NCBI GenBank assembly: GCA_031272775.1
Contig: JAISTB010000014.1
Location: 17,566 to 81,565 of the forward strand
DNA: 64,000 nt
Source of the DNA: Fusobacteriaceae bacterium
GTDB taxonomy: Bacteria > Fusobacteriota > Fusobacteriia > Fusobacteriales > Fusobacteriaceae
Direction of reading: 5' to 3'
This document shows, piece after piece, positions 16,553 to 25,198 of the stretch. The stretch's first letter is position 1. Every line of letters begins with the position of its first letter. The position numbers were made by a program, and so were the translations under genes. The notes under the pieces were generated by a model. That model was not told the origin of the DNA, searched no databases, and saw only the letters and a program-made list of their open reading frames with translations.

Positions 16553-17935
16553 ATGCAGACGCTCAAGCGGCAATTGTCCCTGACCATTGTCTTTTTGGTA
16601 TTTGTGACCGTAAGCCTCATCAGTTTTGTCTCCAATACCATGATCCGGCACAAATTCGAATCCTATGTGACCAAGCGCCAGGAGGAAAAATCCCGGAGCA
16701 TCGTGGAAACCATGGAAATGCTCTACAACCGGGAGACGGCCGATTGGAACCGGGATTCCATCCACACGCTGGGCATGAACGTCCTGCAGGAAGGGTATAT
16801 CATCAAAGTCAGCGACGCGGAGGGGCAAATCGTCTGGGACGCCGAAAACCACGACATGAGCTACTGCCACGAAGTCATGAGCCAGATAGAGCGCCGCATG
16901 AAAAGCTACGGGACCCCGGGGGAATTTGTGACGAAAAATTATCCTTTGACCCAGGGAGGACAGCCCGTCGGGGGCATGGACATTATCTATTTCGGCCCCT
17001 TTTTCTTAAACGAGAGCGACTTTTCCTTTTTGAACTCGCTGAATCTGATTATCGTATTGATCGGTCTTGCGGCCCTGGCCGTGGCCTTCGTGATCGGAGG
17101 CGTCCTCGCCCGAAGGATCGCGGCGCCTGTGGCTGAGACGGCAAAGGCCGCGAGGGACATCGCGGCCGGACATTATGACGTCAAGGCCCGGGACAACACG
17201 AAGACCCGGGAGCTGCACAACCTTGTGGGGGCAATCAATCAGCTGGCCGCAGCCCTTTCGGAACAGGAAAACCTGCGGAAATGCCTGTGCGCAGACGTGG
17301 CCCATGAGCTGCGGACGCCCCTCACGACGCTGGGAACCCATTTGGAGGCCATGATCGAAGGCATATGGGAAGCGACGCCCGAGCGGCTCCGGAGTTGCCA
17401 TGAGGAAATTGAGCGCCTGGGCAAGCTCGTTTCCGACGTGGAAAATTTGCAGCGGGTCGAAAGCGATAATCTGAAGCTCCGGAAAAAACCCGTGGAACTG
17501 CTGGCTCTGGCCAAAAGCGTCGGGCAGTCCTTCGAAGGGATCCTTGCGCAAAAGGAGCTGAAGCTCATGATTTCCGGAGAAGAAACCACGGCCGACGCCG
17601 ATCCCGACAAGATCCGGAGCGTTTTGGTCAATCTCATTTCAAACGCCGTCAAATATACGGAAGCCGGCGGTGAAATTACCATTCGGACCGCGGATCAGAC
17701 GGAGAAAAGCAGGATTGTCGTCGAAGATACGGGACCGGGCATTACGCAAGCGGAGCTTCCCCGGATATTCGAACGTTTTTACCGGGCGGACCGTTCCCGC
17801 AATCGGGAAACCGGCGGATCCGGCATCGGTCTTGCCATCGTAAAGGCTGTCGTGACGGCCCATGGCGGCAGCGTCCGGGCGGAGAACGTCACGCCGCACG
17901 GAGCGCGATTCATTGTGGAAATCGGGAAATCTTGA
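16553..17935 (+). CDS. Sensor histidine kinase (partner of upstream regulator)
   Basis: A 460-residue inner-membrane kinase. It has a first membrane helix at about residues 8-26, an extracytoplasmic sensor region of about 135 residues with several His and Met (YCHEVMSQ, HDMS), a second helix near 160-185, a HAMP domain, the phospho-acceptor His251 in ADVAHELRTPLTT, and a catalytic domain with NLISNAVKYTE, VEDTGPGI and GSGIGLAIVKA. All catalytic boxes are intact. The His/Met content of the sensor loop suits a metal sensor, but this is inference. Stop and start of the two genes nearly touch, so expression is coupled. Confidence 0.92.
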   Translation: MQTLKRQLSLTIVFLVFVTVSLISFVSNTMIRHKFESYVTKRQEEKSRSIVETMEMLYNRETADWNRDSIHTLGMNVLQEGYIIKVSDAEGQIVWDAENHDMSYCHEVMSQIERRMKSYGTPGEFVTKNYPLTQGGQPVGGMDIIYFGPFFLNESDFSFLNSLNLIIVLIGLAALAVAFVIGGVLARRIAAPVAETAKAARDIAAGHYDVKARDNTKTRELHNLVGAINQLAAALSEQENLRKCLCADVAHELRTPLTTLGTHLEAMIEGIWEATPERLRSCHEEIERLGKLVSDVENLQRVESDNLKLRKKPVELLALAKSVGQSFEGILAQKELKLMISGEETTADADPDKIRSVLVNLISNAVKYTEAGGEITIRTADQTEKSRIVVEDTGPGITQAELPRIFERFYRADRSRNRETGGSGIGLAIVKAVVTAHGGSVRAENVTPHGARFIVEIGKS

Positions 17936-17955
17936 TTTCCCGTATCTCCCGCCTC

Positions 17956-17984
17956 TTTACAAATCGTCGAACATGTGGTATAAA
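17956..17984 (+). promoter_or_regulatory. Promoter of the MORN-type protein gene
   Basis: TTTACA (17956-17961), 17-base spacer, TATAAA (17979-17984). Confidence 0.65.
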
Positions 17985-18013
17985 TGGAGTACTATTCAAA
18001 AGGAGGACAGCGC

Positions 18014-18748
18014 ATGAAAAAGAAAATACTGACAACAGCCATTATCGCCCTGTTTTGTGCGGCAACAGCGTTTGCGGCCCCCGCCAAAAAGCATAAAGAG
18101 AACGCGGGAGACCGCTTTTTCAACAAACTCTCGAAAAAGACCGGCCTCAAAAGAAAAGACGCCGATACTTCACCCCGGGCGGCAAAAAAATCCACGCCAG
18201 CCAAAAAAGCGCCTGTCAAAGTGACGGAACTGACCGTGGAGCAAGTGGAGGTCAAAAATAACCTGCTCTATGAAATAGGAAAAGAAAAACCTTTCACAGG
18301 CGTTTTGTTCAGCCGGTTCCCCGACGGAAAACCCGAGACGAAGACGGAGTGGAGAAACGGACTCTTGAACGGGACATACGAGACGTATTTCGAGGGCGGC
18401 GGGACCAGGGCCAAGAGTACCTGGACCAACGGGCAGATGACGAAGAAAACGACCTGGTATCTGGGCGACGGTTCCGTCGACAAAAATCCGCCCGCTACGG
18501 CCGCGCAGGATCTGGATTCGATCTTGAACCGGAAGCAAGAAGCGCCCCCGGTAAGCGAAACTCCGCCGGTAGAGACGCCGCCGGTTGTGACGGCCGACCC
18601 GCCTGTCGGGGAGATCGTCCCCGCGGAGACGACACAAACGGAAGAAAATCAAGCTGAGGTAGAAACGCCGGACGTGGTGGAAAACCAATTGAGGGAAGAA
18701 GAATTCGCCGCGGAAGAAAACCAGGCGGCGGAAGAGGAACCGGATTGA
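18014..18748 (+). CDS. Secreted protein with MORN_2/YwqK-type repeats and acidic tail
   Basis: A 244-residue exported protein. It has a signal peptide (MKKKILTTAIIALFCAATAFA), a Lys-rich region, then a short antitoxin-YwqK/MORN_2-type repeat region (FSRFPDGKPETKTEWRNG, LNGTYETYFEGGG, RAKSTWTNGQM). The C-terminal 80 residues are rich in Pro, Glu, Thr and Val, consistent with a disordered spacer. Such repeats form beta strands; the function is unknown. AGGAGGACAGCGC fixes the start at 18014 although an in-frame ATG exists 30 bases upstream. It is transcribed from its own promoter. A related but AT-rich secreted repeat protein lies at 25199-25663. Confidence 0.8.
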   Translation: MKKKILTTAIIALFCAATAFAAPAKKHKENAGDRFFNKLSKKTGLKRKDADTSPRAAKKSTPAKKAPVKVTELTVEQVEVKNNLLYEIGKEKPFTGVLFSRFPDGKPETKTEWRNGLLNGTYETYFEGGGTRAKSTWTNGQMTKKTTWYLGDGSVDKNPPATAAQDLDSILNRKQEAPPVSETPPVETPPVVTADPPVGEIVPAETTQTEENQAEVETPDVVENQLREEEFAAEENQAAEEEPD

Positions 18749-18749
18749 T

Positions 18750-18778
18750 TTGCTCGCGGCGCCGATCTGTGATATAAT
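18750..18778 (+). promoter_or_regulatory. Promoter of the small protein / acyl-ligase operon
   Basis: TTGCTC (18750-18755), 17-base spacer, and an extended -10 TGATATAAT ending with TATAAT at 18773-18778. Confidence 0.7.
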
Positions 18779-18813
18779 ATTTTCATAAGCACAATCGTAC
18801 GAAGGAGAGTCCA

Positions 18814-18960
18814 ATGAATTTTTATATCAAACTGATCATCAAAATCCTTGAGAAAACCTCAAGCGGCGCGGAAAGTCTGATTCTTGAAAAACTGAAATCC
18901 GGAAAAGATCTGGACGCCTCGGAAAAAGAGGAGCTGGAACAGTTGATCGACAACATCTGA
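18814..18960 (+). CDS. Small protein of 48 residues, unknown
   Basis: A short predicted alpha-helical protein, MNFYIKLIIKILEKTSSGAE then a charged stretch ending EELEQLIDNI. GAAGGAGAGTCCA gives a good ribosome binding site, a clear promoter lies upstream, and the stop is 11 bases before the next start, so it is probably real and co-transcribed with the acyl-ligase fusion. No family is recognised. The acidic C-terminal helix suggests a protein-protein contact role. Confidence 0.55.
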   Translation: MNFYIKLIIKILEKTSSGAESLILEKLKSGKDLDASEKEELEQLIDNI

Positions 18961-18971
18961 CGGGAGGAAAG

Positions 18972-21473
18972 ATGCGTTTTATCTACGACAGAAACAAAAC
19001 AGCCGTAATCTATAAAGACAGACACTATTCCTACCGCGATTTGCTGATCTATCTGAAATATTACGCGTCGATTTTTGACGCGAAGCCCGGTGAAAAGGTC
19101 GTAATTTTCATGGAAAACAGGCCGGAGGTCATGTTTTGCCTTTTTGCCGTGTGGGAAAGAAAATGCGTCGCCGTTGTCGCCGACGCCGAATCGTCCATAG
19201 AGCAGCTGGCCTATATGCTGCGGGATTCCGAGGCCTCGTATATCTTCACGACCGACGCTCATCTCAAAGTGGCCCGTCGCGCCATGGAAAGCGTGGAGCA
19301 GGACGTCCGCATCCTCAATTTCGATGAAATTTCCCTGCCGGCGGACTTTCTTCCCGACGAGATGGAAATGCACATCGAGGATCGCGCGCAGGTGGCCGTC
19401 ATCCTCTATACCTCGGGCACGACAGGCGAACCCAAGGGCGTCATGCTGACCTATGACAACCTGTTGTCCCAGTCCGATTCCGTAAAAGAAACGGGGGTTA
19501 TTGTCGAAAGCGACCGCTTTCTCGCCATGCTCCCTTTCCATCATGTGCTGCCGCTCAACACGACCATTATCCTCCCGATCTACTTCGGGACCTTTGTCGT
19601 GATCCTCGACGAACTCAATTCCGAAGCGCTGAAAAAGGCCATGAAAGAAAATCAGCTGACCGTGATCATCGGCGTGCCGCGAATTTATGAGCTGCTCCAC
19701 AAGGGCATCATGGCGCAGATCAACAGGCGCTTCCTGACCCGGACGCTTTTCAACTGGTGCAAAAAAATCAACTCATTTACCCTGAACAAAATCATCTTCG
19801 GAAAAGTCGGACGCGAGCTGGGAGGGGCCATCAAGCTCCTCGTCTCGGGCGGCGCGAAACTGGACGCCGGCATAGGGCAAAATCTCTACACCCTTGGCCT
19901 TCCGGTTATCGAAGGCTACGGGCTTACGGAGACGTCGCCCCTCATTTCCTTTACGCGACCCTGGAACATCAAGATCGGCTCAGTCGGGGAACCCATTCCC
20001 CATGTGGAAGTCAAAGTAGCCGAGGACGAAGAGCTCCTGGTCAGGGGCCCCAACGTCATGAAAGGGTATTACAACAAGCCCGAAGCGACCTGGGAAGTCA
20101 TCGACGCCGACGGTTGGCTTCATACGGGCGATCTGGCCACGGTCACCGACAACGTGATCACGATTATCGGGCGCAAAAAAGAAATGATCGTGCTTTCCAA
20201 CGGAAAAAACATCAATCCGGCTGATATCGAAAACGAGATTATCCGCGGGAGCAACCTGATCCGGGAAATCGCCGTGACCGAGCATGAAAACCATCTGATT
20301 GCCATTGTGTATCCGGATTTTGACCTCGTCAGGAAAAACAAGGTCACGAATATCGCCGAGACGCTGAAGTGGGAGATTATCGACAAATACAACCTGACGG
20401 CCCCCGCCTACCGCAAGATATTGGAGATAAAAACCGTCAAGGATGAATTGCCCAAGACGCGGATCGGAAAAATCAGGCGTTTTATGCTGGCGGAATTTCT
20501 GAAAGCCCACGAAAATGACGAGGGACAGGAGACGCCCGCGACGGAAACCGCCGTGCCCGAAGAATTGAAGGACATTTACGGAATCCTCAAGGAAAACATC
20601 GAAACGGGCCGCTCGGTCAAAGTGACGCCCGAAGCCCATATGGAGCTCGATCTGGGTCTCGATTCCCTCGATATGGTCGAAATTTTGAGCTTTATCGAAA
20701 ACAGTTTTTCCGTGAAAATTTCCGAAGACAAGCTGAGCGAAATGAAAAATATCCTCGAAATCGTCCGTTACATCCATGAAAACGGCGGCGCTTTCGAAGA
20801 CCGGACCTCGGACCTCAAGGACATCCTTGCCGAAGAGATCCCCATGGAGTTGCCGAAATTATCCCCGCTCAGTATTTTCGCCTTTTTCCTGATCCGGATC
20901 TGCTTCAAGCTCTACTTCCGGATGCGGGTCATCGGCAGGGAAAAAATCGTCGGCAATCAATACATCATCGCGGGAAACCACCAGAGCTATCTGGACGCGC
21001 TCTATGTTCCGATCGCGCTCCCCCGCAGATTCCTTCGGGACACGTATTTTCTGGCGGTCGCCATTCATTTTGACAGCCCCTTCCGGCGCTGGATTGCCCG
21101 TCAGTGCAACGTAATCCTCATCGACATCAATAAAAACCTCAAACTTTCGCTGCAAATGGCCGCAAAAGTCCTGAAGGAGGGGAAAAATCTCGTGATCTTC
21201 CCCGAGGGGGCAAGAACCCGTGACGGCAACCTGCAGCCCTTCAAGAAGACCTTCGCGCTCCTCTCGACGGAGCTGGGCATTCCGGTCCTGCCCTTCGGCA
21301 TAGACGGATCCTTTGCCGCGCTGCCCTTCGGGACCACGATCCCGAAACCGGCCAAAGTCACGCTGCGCTTCTTTGATCCCGTCGTCGCGGAGTCCGGCAA
21401 GGCCGACGAACTGATCTCCACGGTCACGACGGAGATCCGGGAGTTTATTCTTTCACCCCGAACATTCGGTTGA
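18972..21473 (+). CDS. Acyl-CoA/ACP synthetase - acyl carrier - acyltransferase fusion
   Basis: An 833-residue three-part enzyme. Residues about 1-510 are an AMP-forming acyl ligase with LYTSGTTGEPKGVML, EGYGLTETSPLIS and HTGDLATV, ending KTRIGKIRRF. Residues about 525-610 form an acyl carrier domain with LGLDSLDMVEIL, Ser565 being the phosphopantetheine site. Residues about 630-833 are a PlsC-type acyltransferase with NHQSYLDAL (HX4D, about residue 669) and FPEGARTRDG (about 743). It could activate a free fatty acid, hold it on its own carrier, and place it on a lysophospholipid or glycerol phosphate at the membrane, like Aas but with an internal carrier. The 3' end overlaps the convergent telA-like gene by 29 bases. 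Confidence 0.9.
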   Translation: MRFIYDRNKTAVIYKDRHYSYRDLLIYLKYYASIFDAKPGEKVVIFMENRPEVMFCLFAVWERKCVAVVADAESSIEQLAYMLRDSEASYIFTTDAHLKVARRAMESVEQDVRILNFDEISLPADFLPDEMEMHIEDRAQVAVILYTSGTTGEPKGVMLTYDNLLSQSDSVKETGVIVESDRFLAMLPFHHVLPLNTTIILPIYFGTFVVILDELNSEALKKAMKENQLTVIIGVPRIYELLHKGIMAQINRRFLTRTLFNWCKKINSFTLNKIIFGKVGRELGGAIKLLVSGGAKLDAGIGQNLYTLGLPVIEGYGLTETSPLISFTRPWNIKIGSVGEPIPHVEVKVAEDEELLVRGPNVMKGYYNKPEATWEVIDADGWLHTGDLATVTDNVITIIGRKKEMIVLSNGKNINPADIENEIIRGSNLIREIAVTEHENHLIAIVYPDFDLVRKNKVTNIAETLKWEIIDKYNLTAPAYRKILEIKTVKDELPKTRIGKIRRFMLAEFLKAHENDEGQETPATETAVPEELKDIYGILKENIETGRSVKVTPEAHMELDLGLDSLDMVEILSFIENSFSVKISEDKLSEMKNILEIVRYIHENGGAFEDRTSDLKDILAEEIPMELPKLSPLSIFAFFLIRICFKLYFRMRVIGREKIVGNQYIIAGNHQSYLDALYVPIALPRRFLRDTYFLAVAIHFDSPFRRWIARQCNVILIDINKNLKLSLQMAAKVLKEGKNLVIFPEGARTRDGNLQPFKKTFALLSTELGIPVLPFGIDGSFAALPFGTTIPKPAKVTLRFFDPVVAESGKADELISTVTTEIREFILSPRTFG

Positions 21474-22497
21474 ATTCTGTCTTCATTTGATCGAGCTTTT
21501 TCCGGTCCTGCTCCCGCTGTCGGGCGATGCCGTCCTGGATCTGCTTTGTCTCGGCGATCCCCTGAATGATGGTTTTCCAGGTCGCCTCAAGGGTCTCGGT
21601 CTTGATGGAAGAACCCGCGGCCAGCCGCGCGGTCAGTTTCGCCTGCTCCGCCGCGTTCTGCGCGTTTTTGACGAGCATCTCGTTCGTGGTTTTGTCCAGA
21701 GCCGCCAGCGATTCGGCCTGAATCTGCTGGCGTTTCAGCAACACGGCCTGGGCCAGGGCCTGCTTGAAAACCGGCAGGGTGACGATAAAGGCCGAATTGA
21801 TCTTCCGGACAAGGTTGAGATTGCTGAATTCCATGGTTTTCAGCATGGGAATGGACTGCATGGCCACATTTTCAGCGATGCGCAAGTCCATGACCCGGGC
21901 TTCCAAGAGGCTCAGGGCCTCCTGCAAATTTCCGGTCTCCGTCCGGATTTTGTTTTTTTCCGTCTCGCTTCCGGCAGTCTCCCAGGCCGCCTGACGCTCC
22001 TCTATGTCTCCTTTGAGCTTGAGGATGGCCTGCTCTCCCGCCGTAATGTAATCCAGCAGCTCATGATAAAAGTTCATATTTTCTGTATACATACTTGCCA
22101 GGTGTTTATTGGACGCGCCGATTTCCGTCTCGTACTGCCTGAGCCGCACGTAGACTTTTTCGATCTCCTCGCCGATTGTCTGGTACTTGGCGAGGACCTT
22201 CCCGACCTGATCCTTTACCCCGCCGAACAGTTTTCCCAGGACTCCCGGTTTTTCCTTCAACTCCCCGAGATCGAACCTTTCCATGATTTTGGCCAGCATG
22301 GTGAGCATGTCGCCGGTATCATTGACAAGCGCCATGTTCATGCTGTTCAGAACCGTGTCGGAGACTTCCGAGAGTCCCTTGGCCGCCTCGCCTCCAAAAG
22401 TATTGATCGTTGCGGGATCGCCGACGGAAATGGATTCCACCAGGGCCGTCAACCGGCTATCGACATCCCGCTCGTTTTTGAACAATTCGTCTGTCAT
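21445..22497 (-). CDS. TelA/YceH-like toxic anion resistance protein
   Basis: A 350-residue, largely alpha-helical cytoplasmic protein of the TelA/KlaA (YceH) family, named for tellurite and colicin/toxic-anion resistance. Typical features are the LTALVESISV start, a long coiled-coil-like centre (YVRLRQYETEIGASNKHL), LRIAENVAMQSIPML, NLVRKINSAFIVTLPVFKQAL and a C-terminal TWKTIIQGIAETKQIQ. The molecular function is not established. Its start lies 5 bases after the stop of the YceG-like gene, whose end carries the GGTGG ribosome binding site. The order GTPase, YceG-like, TelA-like suggests one functional unit. Confidence 0.88.
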   Translation of the reverse strand: MTDELFKNERDVDSRLTALVESISVGDPATINTFGGEAAKGLSEVSDTVLNSMNMALVNDTGDMLTMLAKIMERFDLGELKEKPGVLGKLFGGVKDQVGKVLAKYQTIGEEIEKVYVRLRQYETEIGASNKHLASMYTENMNFYHELLDYITAGEQAILKLKGDIEERQAAWETAGSETEKNKIRTETGNLQEALSLLEARVMDLRIAENVAMQSIPMLKTMEFSNLNLVRKINSAFIVTLPVFKQALAQAVLLKRQQIQAESLAALDKTTNEMLVKNAQNAAEQAKLTARLAAGSSIKTETLEATWKTIIQGIAETKQIQDGIARQREQDRKKLDQMKTEFNRMFGVKE

Positions 22498-22501
22498 TTG
22501 C

Positions 22502-24064
22502 TCACCACCTGAATAATTTTCGGAAAAATCCGTTTTCCGTTTCTGTTTTTACCGTTTCAAAATCCGGAACATGGAGTTGATATTGATAGGGACCCGCCTC
22601 ATGCTCCGTAAAAAATCGCTCCCGAAACCATGATTCGACGCTTTGATAGCCGGTCGGCGCGAAAAACACGACGTCAAAGCCCAGTTGCCGCGCGAAGGCA
22701 AGAAACGCGGCGTCTTCCGGGGATCCATGGCTTTCCCCCGCGTGGAGGCACAGGAGCTTGGGGACGCTTTTGGGAAAATCCTGACTGTTGACGAGATTCA
22801 CGAAGCGGCTGTCCAAATTGAGGAAAACGCTCAAGATCAGCTTCACCCGGCCGCTTTCCGCCGGAATCCGCAAAAGATTGCCGTCCATCACTTTTTGCAG
22901 GCAGTCGAGGACATAGTCCTGCTTTTCTTTGCGCAAAAATTTCAGGGGATAACGGGGATGCTGACGGATTTTTTCCCGGTAGAGCCGTCCTTGGGGGGCC
23001 ATGGCCTCAAAATTGCTCCGGAGCGTCTCGGGCCGGATCCGGATAAAGGGAAAGTCCGAAAAATACAGATAGTTTCCTTTCATGAATCCCTTGATCCAAC
23101 GCCAATAGGCTTTGATCTCTCCGCCGGGTACGCCCAGAATCTTCGCGCAAAGGAGGGGAATCACGACTTTATCCCTCAACGATTCAAAGCCGGGCCGGAA
23201 TCCCGCGTCTTGGGGCCAGAGAAGGCCGATTTCCTCGAGGGTCGTCTTGAGAATCAACGGAATGGCGTCCTGAAAAACCTGATTTTCATAGATTTCCGTC
23301 CCGCCGTAGAGCGCTTTCCGGATCTCCTGCTGCGCCCGGGAAGCGGTCGTGCCGATGGGGGCCCCTGCCGCGATATCGGGAAATTTTCCCGCCTCCATGG
23401 TCGTTTTGCCCTCGATCGTCAGAAGATCGGGAATCTCCGTGAGGAAGGCGCTCTCTCCTTCGGGCTGAAAGATCAGCACATCGCAGGGGAGCCTCGACAG
23501 CAGTCTCAAAAACAGCGTTCCCGTTTCACCGGGGCGCAGGTTGTACCCGATAAATACCGGATAGTTTTCATCATTTATTTCGGGAAAAAGGGCCGGAATA
23601 TAGCGCTTGATCCACGAGAGCAGCGCGGCGGCCCGTTGCCTGGTCACGTCGACCGAAACGACGCCGTCCCCAAGGAGCAGTGCCAGAAAGGCGTTTTTAA
23701 TTTTTGTCTCCAGCTCCGGCCGGGCGGGGAAATAAATCCGGGCCCCGTAGTTTTGGGCGATCTCGAAGGACGTGACGCCGTCGTCGCCGGCTTTCGTCGC
23801 TTCTTCGTGTTCCGGAGTGGGGAATTCCCCTTCGACGAGGACAAGGGGCCTGCGGAGATGATCGAGGCGGAGTTTCCATTTGCCGAGAGTTTCCGCGTAT
23901 TCATAGGGATTTTCCGCGCCCCGCGCTTCCACAAAAAGGGTATGGCAAACTCCGGGCGTCTCCCCCCGTTCCCCCTTGGGCAACAAAGCGCTTTCAAGGA
24001 TGTCCGCGCGCATCCAGTCGTTTATGACTGTCCCGGGACCGGCCGCTCTCTCATTTTTTTTCAT
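22502..24064 (-). CDS. YceG-like protein, partner of TelA
   Basis: A 520-residue cytoplasmic protein resembling Bacillus YceG (the YceG_bac family, described as a putative component of a biosynthetic module in Ter-type stress clusters). Recognisable parts are YPVFIGYNLRPGETGTLFLR, QQEIRKALYGGTEIYENQ and a C-terminal FARQLGFDVVFFAPTGYQSV that looks like a Rossmann-type segment. Its biochemical activity is unknown. ATG 24064 overlaps the end of the GTPase gene by 14 bases (ATGAAAAAAAATGA), so translation is coupled. Together with the TelA-like gene directly downstream it forms the conserved YceG-YceH pair; no TerD or TerC gene is seen here. Confidence 0.75.
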   Translation of the reverse strand: MKKNERAAGPGTVINDWMRADILESALLPKGERGETPGVCHTLFVEARGAENPYEYAETLGKWKLRLDHLRRPLVLVEGEFPTPEHEEATKAGDDGVTSFEIAQNYGARIYFPARPELETKIKNAFLALLLGDGVVSVDVTRQRAAALLSWIKRYIPALFPEINDENYPVFIGYNLRPGETGTLFLRLLSRLPCDVLIFQPEGESAFLTEIPDLLTIEGKTTMEAGKFPDIAAGAPIGTTASRAQQEIRKALYGGTEIYENQVFQDAIPLILKTTLEEIGLLWPQDAGFRPGFESLRDKVVIPLLCAKILGVPGGEIKAYWRWIKGFMKGNYLYFSDFPFIRIRPETLRSNFEAMAPQGRLYREKIRQHPRYPLKFLRKEKQDYVLDCLQKVMDGNLLRIPAESGRVKLILSVFLNLDSRFVNLVNSQDFPKSVPKLLCLHAGESHGSPEDAAFLAFARQLGFDVVFFAPTGYQSVESWFRERFFTEHEAGPYQYQLHVPDFETVKTETENGFFRKLFRW

Positions 24065-25079
24065 TTTTTTCCGCGGAATCTTTTTCCGCTTCCCAATCGA
24101 TCAGTTTCGCCTCGTCCTTCGCTTCCTCGAATTTTTCTTTGAGGACGGAAACGTCAAGCTTCATGTCCGATTCAAAATAGGCTTTGGCCGCCTTTCCGAC
24201 GCCGTAGGTGACCGCGGCCGCAATGGGGATCTTGAGCCCCGGCAGAAAGCTCGCCAGCGCCTTTCCCACAACGCTGCCGCCGGCGACGCCGCCCAGCATG
24301 GTGACAATGGATTCGTTTGTCGTATAGCCGTAGATGCCGGCCATTTTTTTGATCATGTAGGCCTCGTTGGCAATAAGCGGCGCCACATCCGCCAGGGGGA
24401 GCGGCACGAGGGCAATGACGGCGGCTCTTCCCGCCGCCCAACGGATGAGTTCGTCGGCTTCGGCGCCGACCCGCTCTTTCCAGAGATTTCTTTTTTTCTC
24501 ATAATAGAGGTCCCAGCGTCGCTTGAATTCTCCGTTTTGCATATCGGGGCCCTTCATGGTCTTTTCAAGTATGGCCCAGGTCCGCTCAAGGAGCTTTTTG
24601 AGCCCCGTCTGTTTTTTCGCTGAAACGACGACGATTTCGTCGGTCGTGAGGAATTCCCGCAGGCCGGGGAGTAAGCGTTCCGACTCTTCTTTCGTCATTT
24701 CATCGGATTTGGTCACGAGGGTCAGAGAGGCGTCGTCCAGCGTCTTGATGAAGGAGACGCTTTGGCTGTCGATCACGCCGGAGCTGCCGTCCACACAATA
24801 CCAGACGGCGTGAATGACCTTTTCCCCGGGGCCCGCGTCGGGATCCCAGGCCTTTTGCGCTTCCGCCGCGCGACGGTAATCGGCGGCCGATTGTCCGGGA
24901 TTCAAGCCGTCGGCGTCGATAAAATCCGCCACGTCGGTCTCATAAACCGTGAACTGATCGAGTCCCGCGCCGCCAATACCGATGTTCTCATCGGGGACGG
25001 TCCCGAACTTTGTGAGCGCCTGAATCAGGGTGGTTTTTCCCGCGCCTGTGGGGCCGCATACCAATATATTCGCTTTCAT
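24051..25079 (-). CDS. GTPase with C-terminal DUF697-like membrane-associating domain
   Basis: A 342-residue protein with an N-terminal GTPase domain: G1 VCGPTGAGKTTLIQAL (residues about 6-21), a G2/G3 region, G4 LVTKSDEM and G5 VVSAKKQTG. The C-terminal part (about 230-320) has hydrophobic, glycine-rich segments (GRAAVIALVPLPLADVAPL, LGGVAGGSVVGKAL) like DUF697/YcjF-type GTPases that associate with membranes. AAGGAGGATGCC precedes ATG 25079, which is preferred over longer in-frame readings. First gene of the three-gene unit with YceG-like and TelA-like proteins, for which it may act as the regulatory switch; this is inference. Confidence 0.82.
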   Translation of the reverse strand: MKANILVCGPTGAGKTTLIQALTKFGTVPDENIGIGGAGLDQFTVYETDVADFIDADGLNPGQSAADYRRAAEAQKAWDPDAGPGEKVIHAVWYCVDGSSGVIDSQSVSFIKTLDDASLTLVTKSDEMTKEESERLLPGLREFLTTDEIVVVSAKKQTGLKKLLERTWAILEKTMKGPDMQNGEFKRRWDLYYEKKRNLWKERVGAEADELIRWAAGRAAVIALVPLPLADVAPLIANEAYMIKKMAGIYGYTTNESIVTMLGGVAGGSVVGKALASFLPGLKIPIAAAVTYGVGKAAKAYFESDMKLDVSVLKEKFEEAKDEAKLIDWEAEKDSAEKNEKK

Positions 25080-25198
25080 GGCATCCTCCTTGTCCTCTCG
25101 TGAATTTTTCCGCGGTCGCCGAATTTCGCCGCGGTCTTCTGCTTTCATTGTAAGGGTTTTCTCCGCGCTTGTCAAGAAAAAAAGGGCGGGGTGAAAAG

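Noticed and set aside
22643..24142. Open frame of about 500 codons opposite the YceG-like gene
   Set aside because: Antisense shadow; the minus-strand frame has coupled starts and neighbours of matching family.
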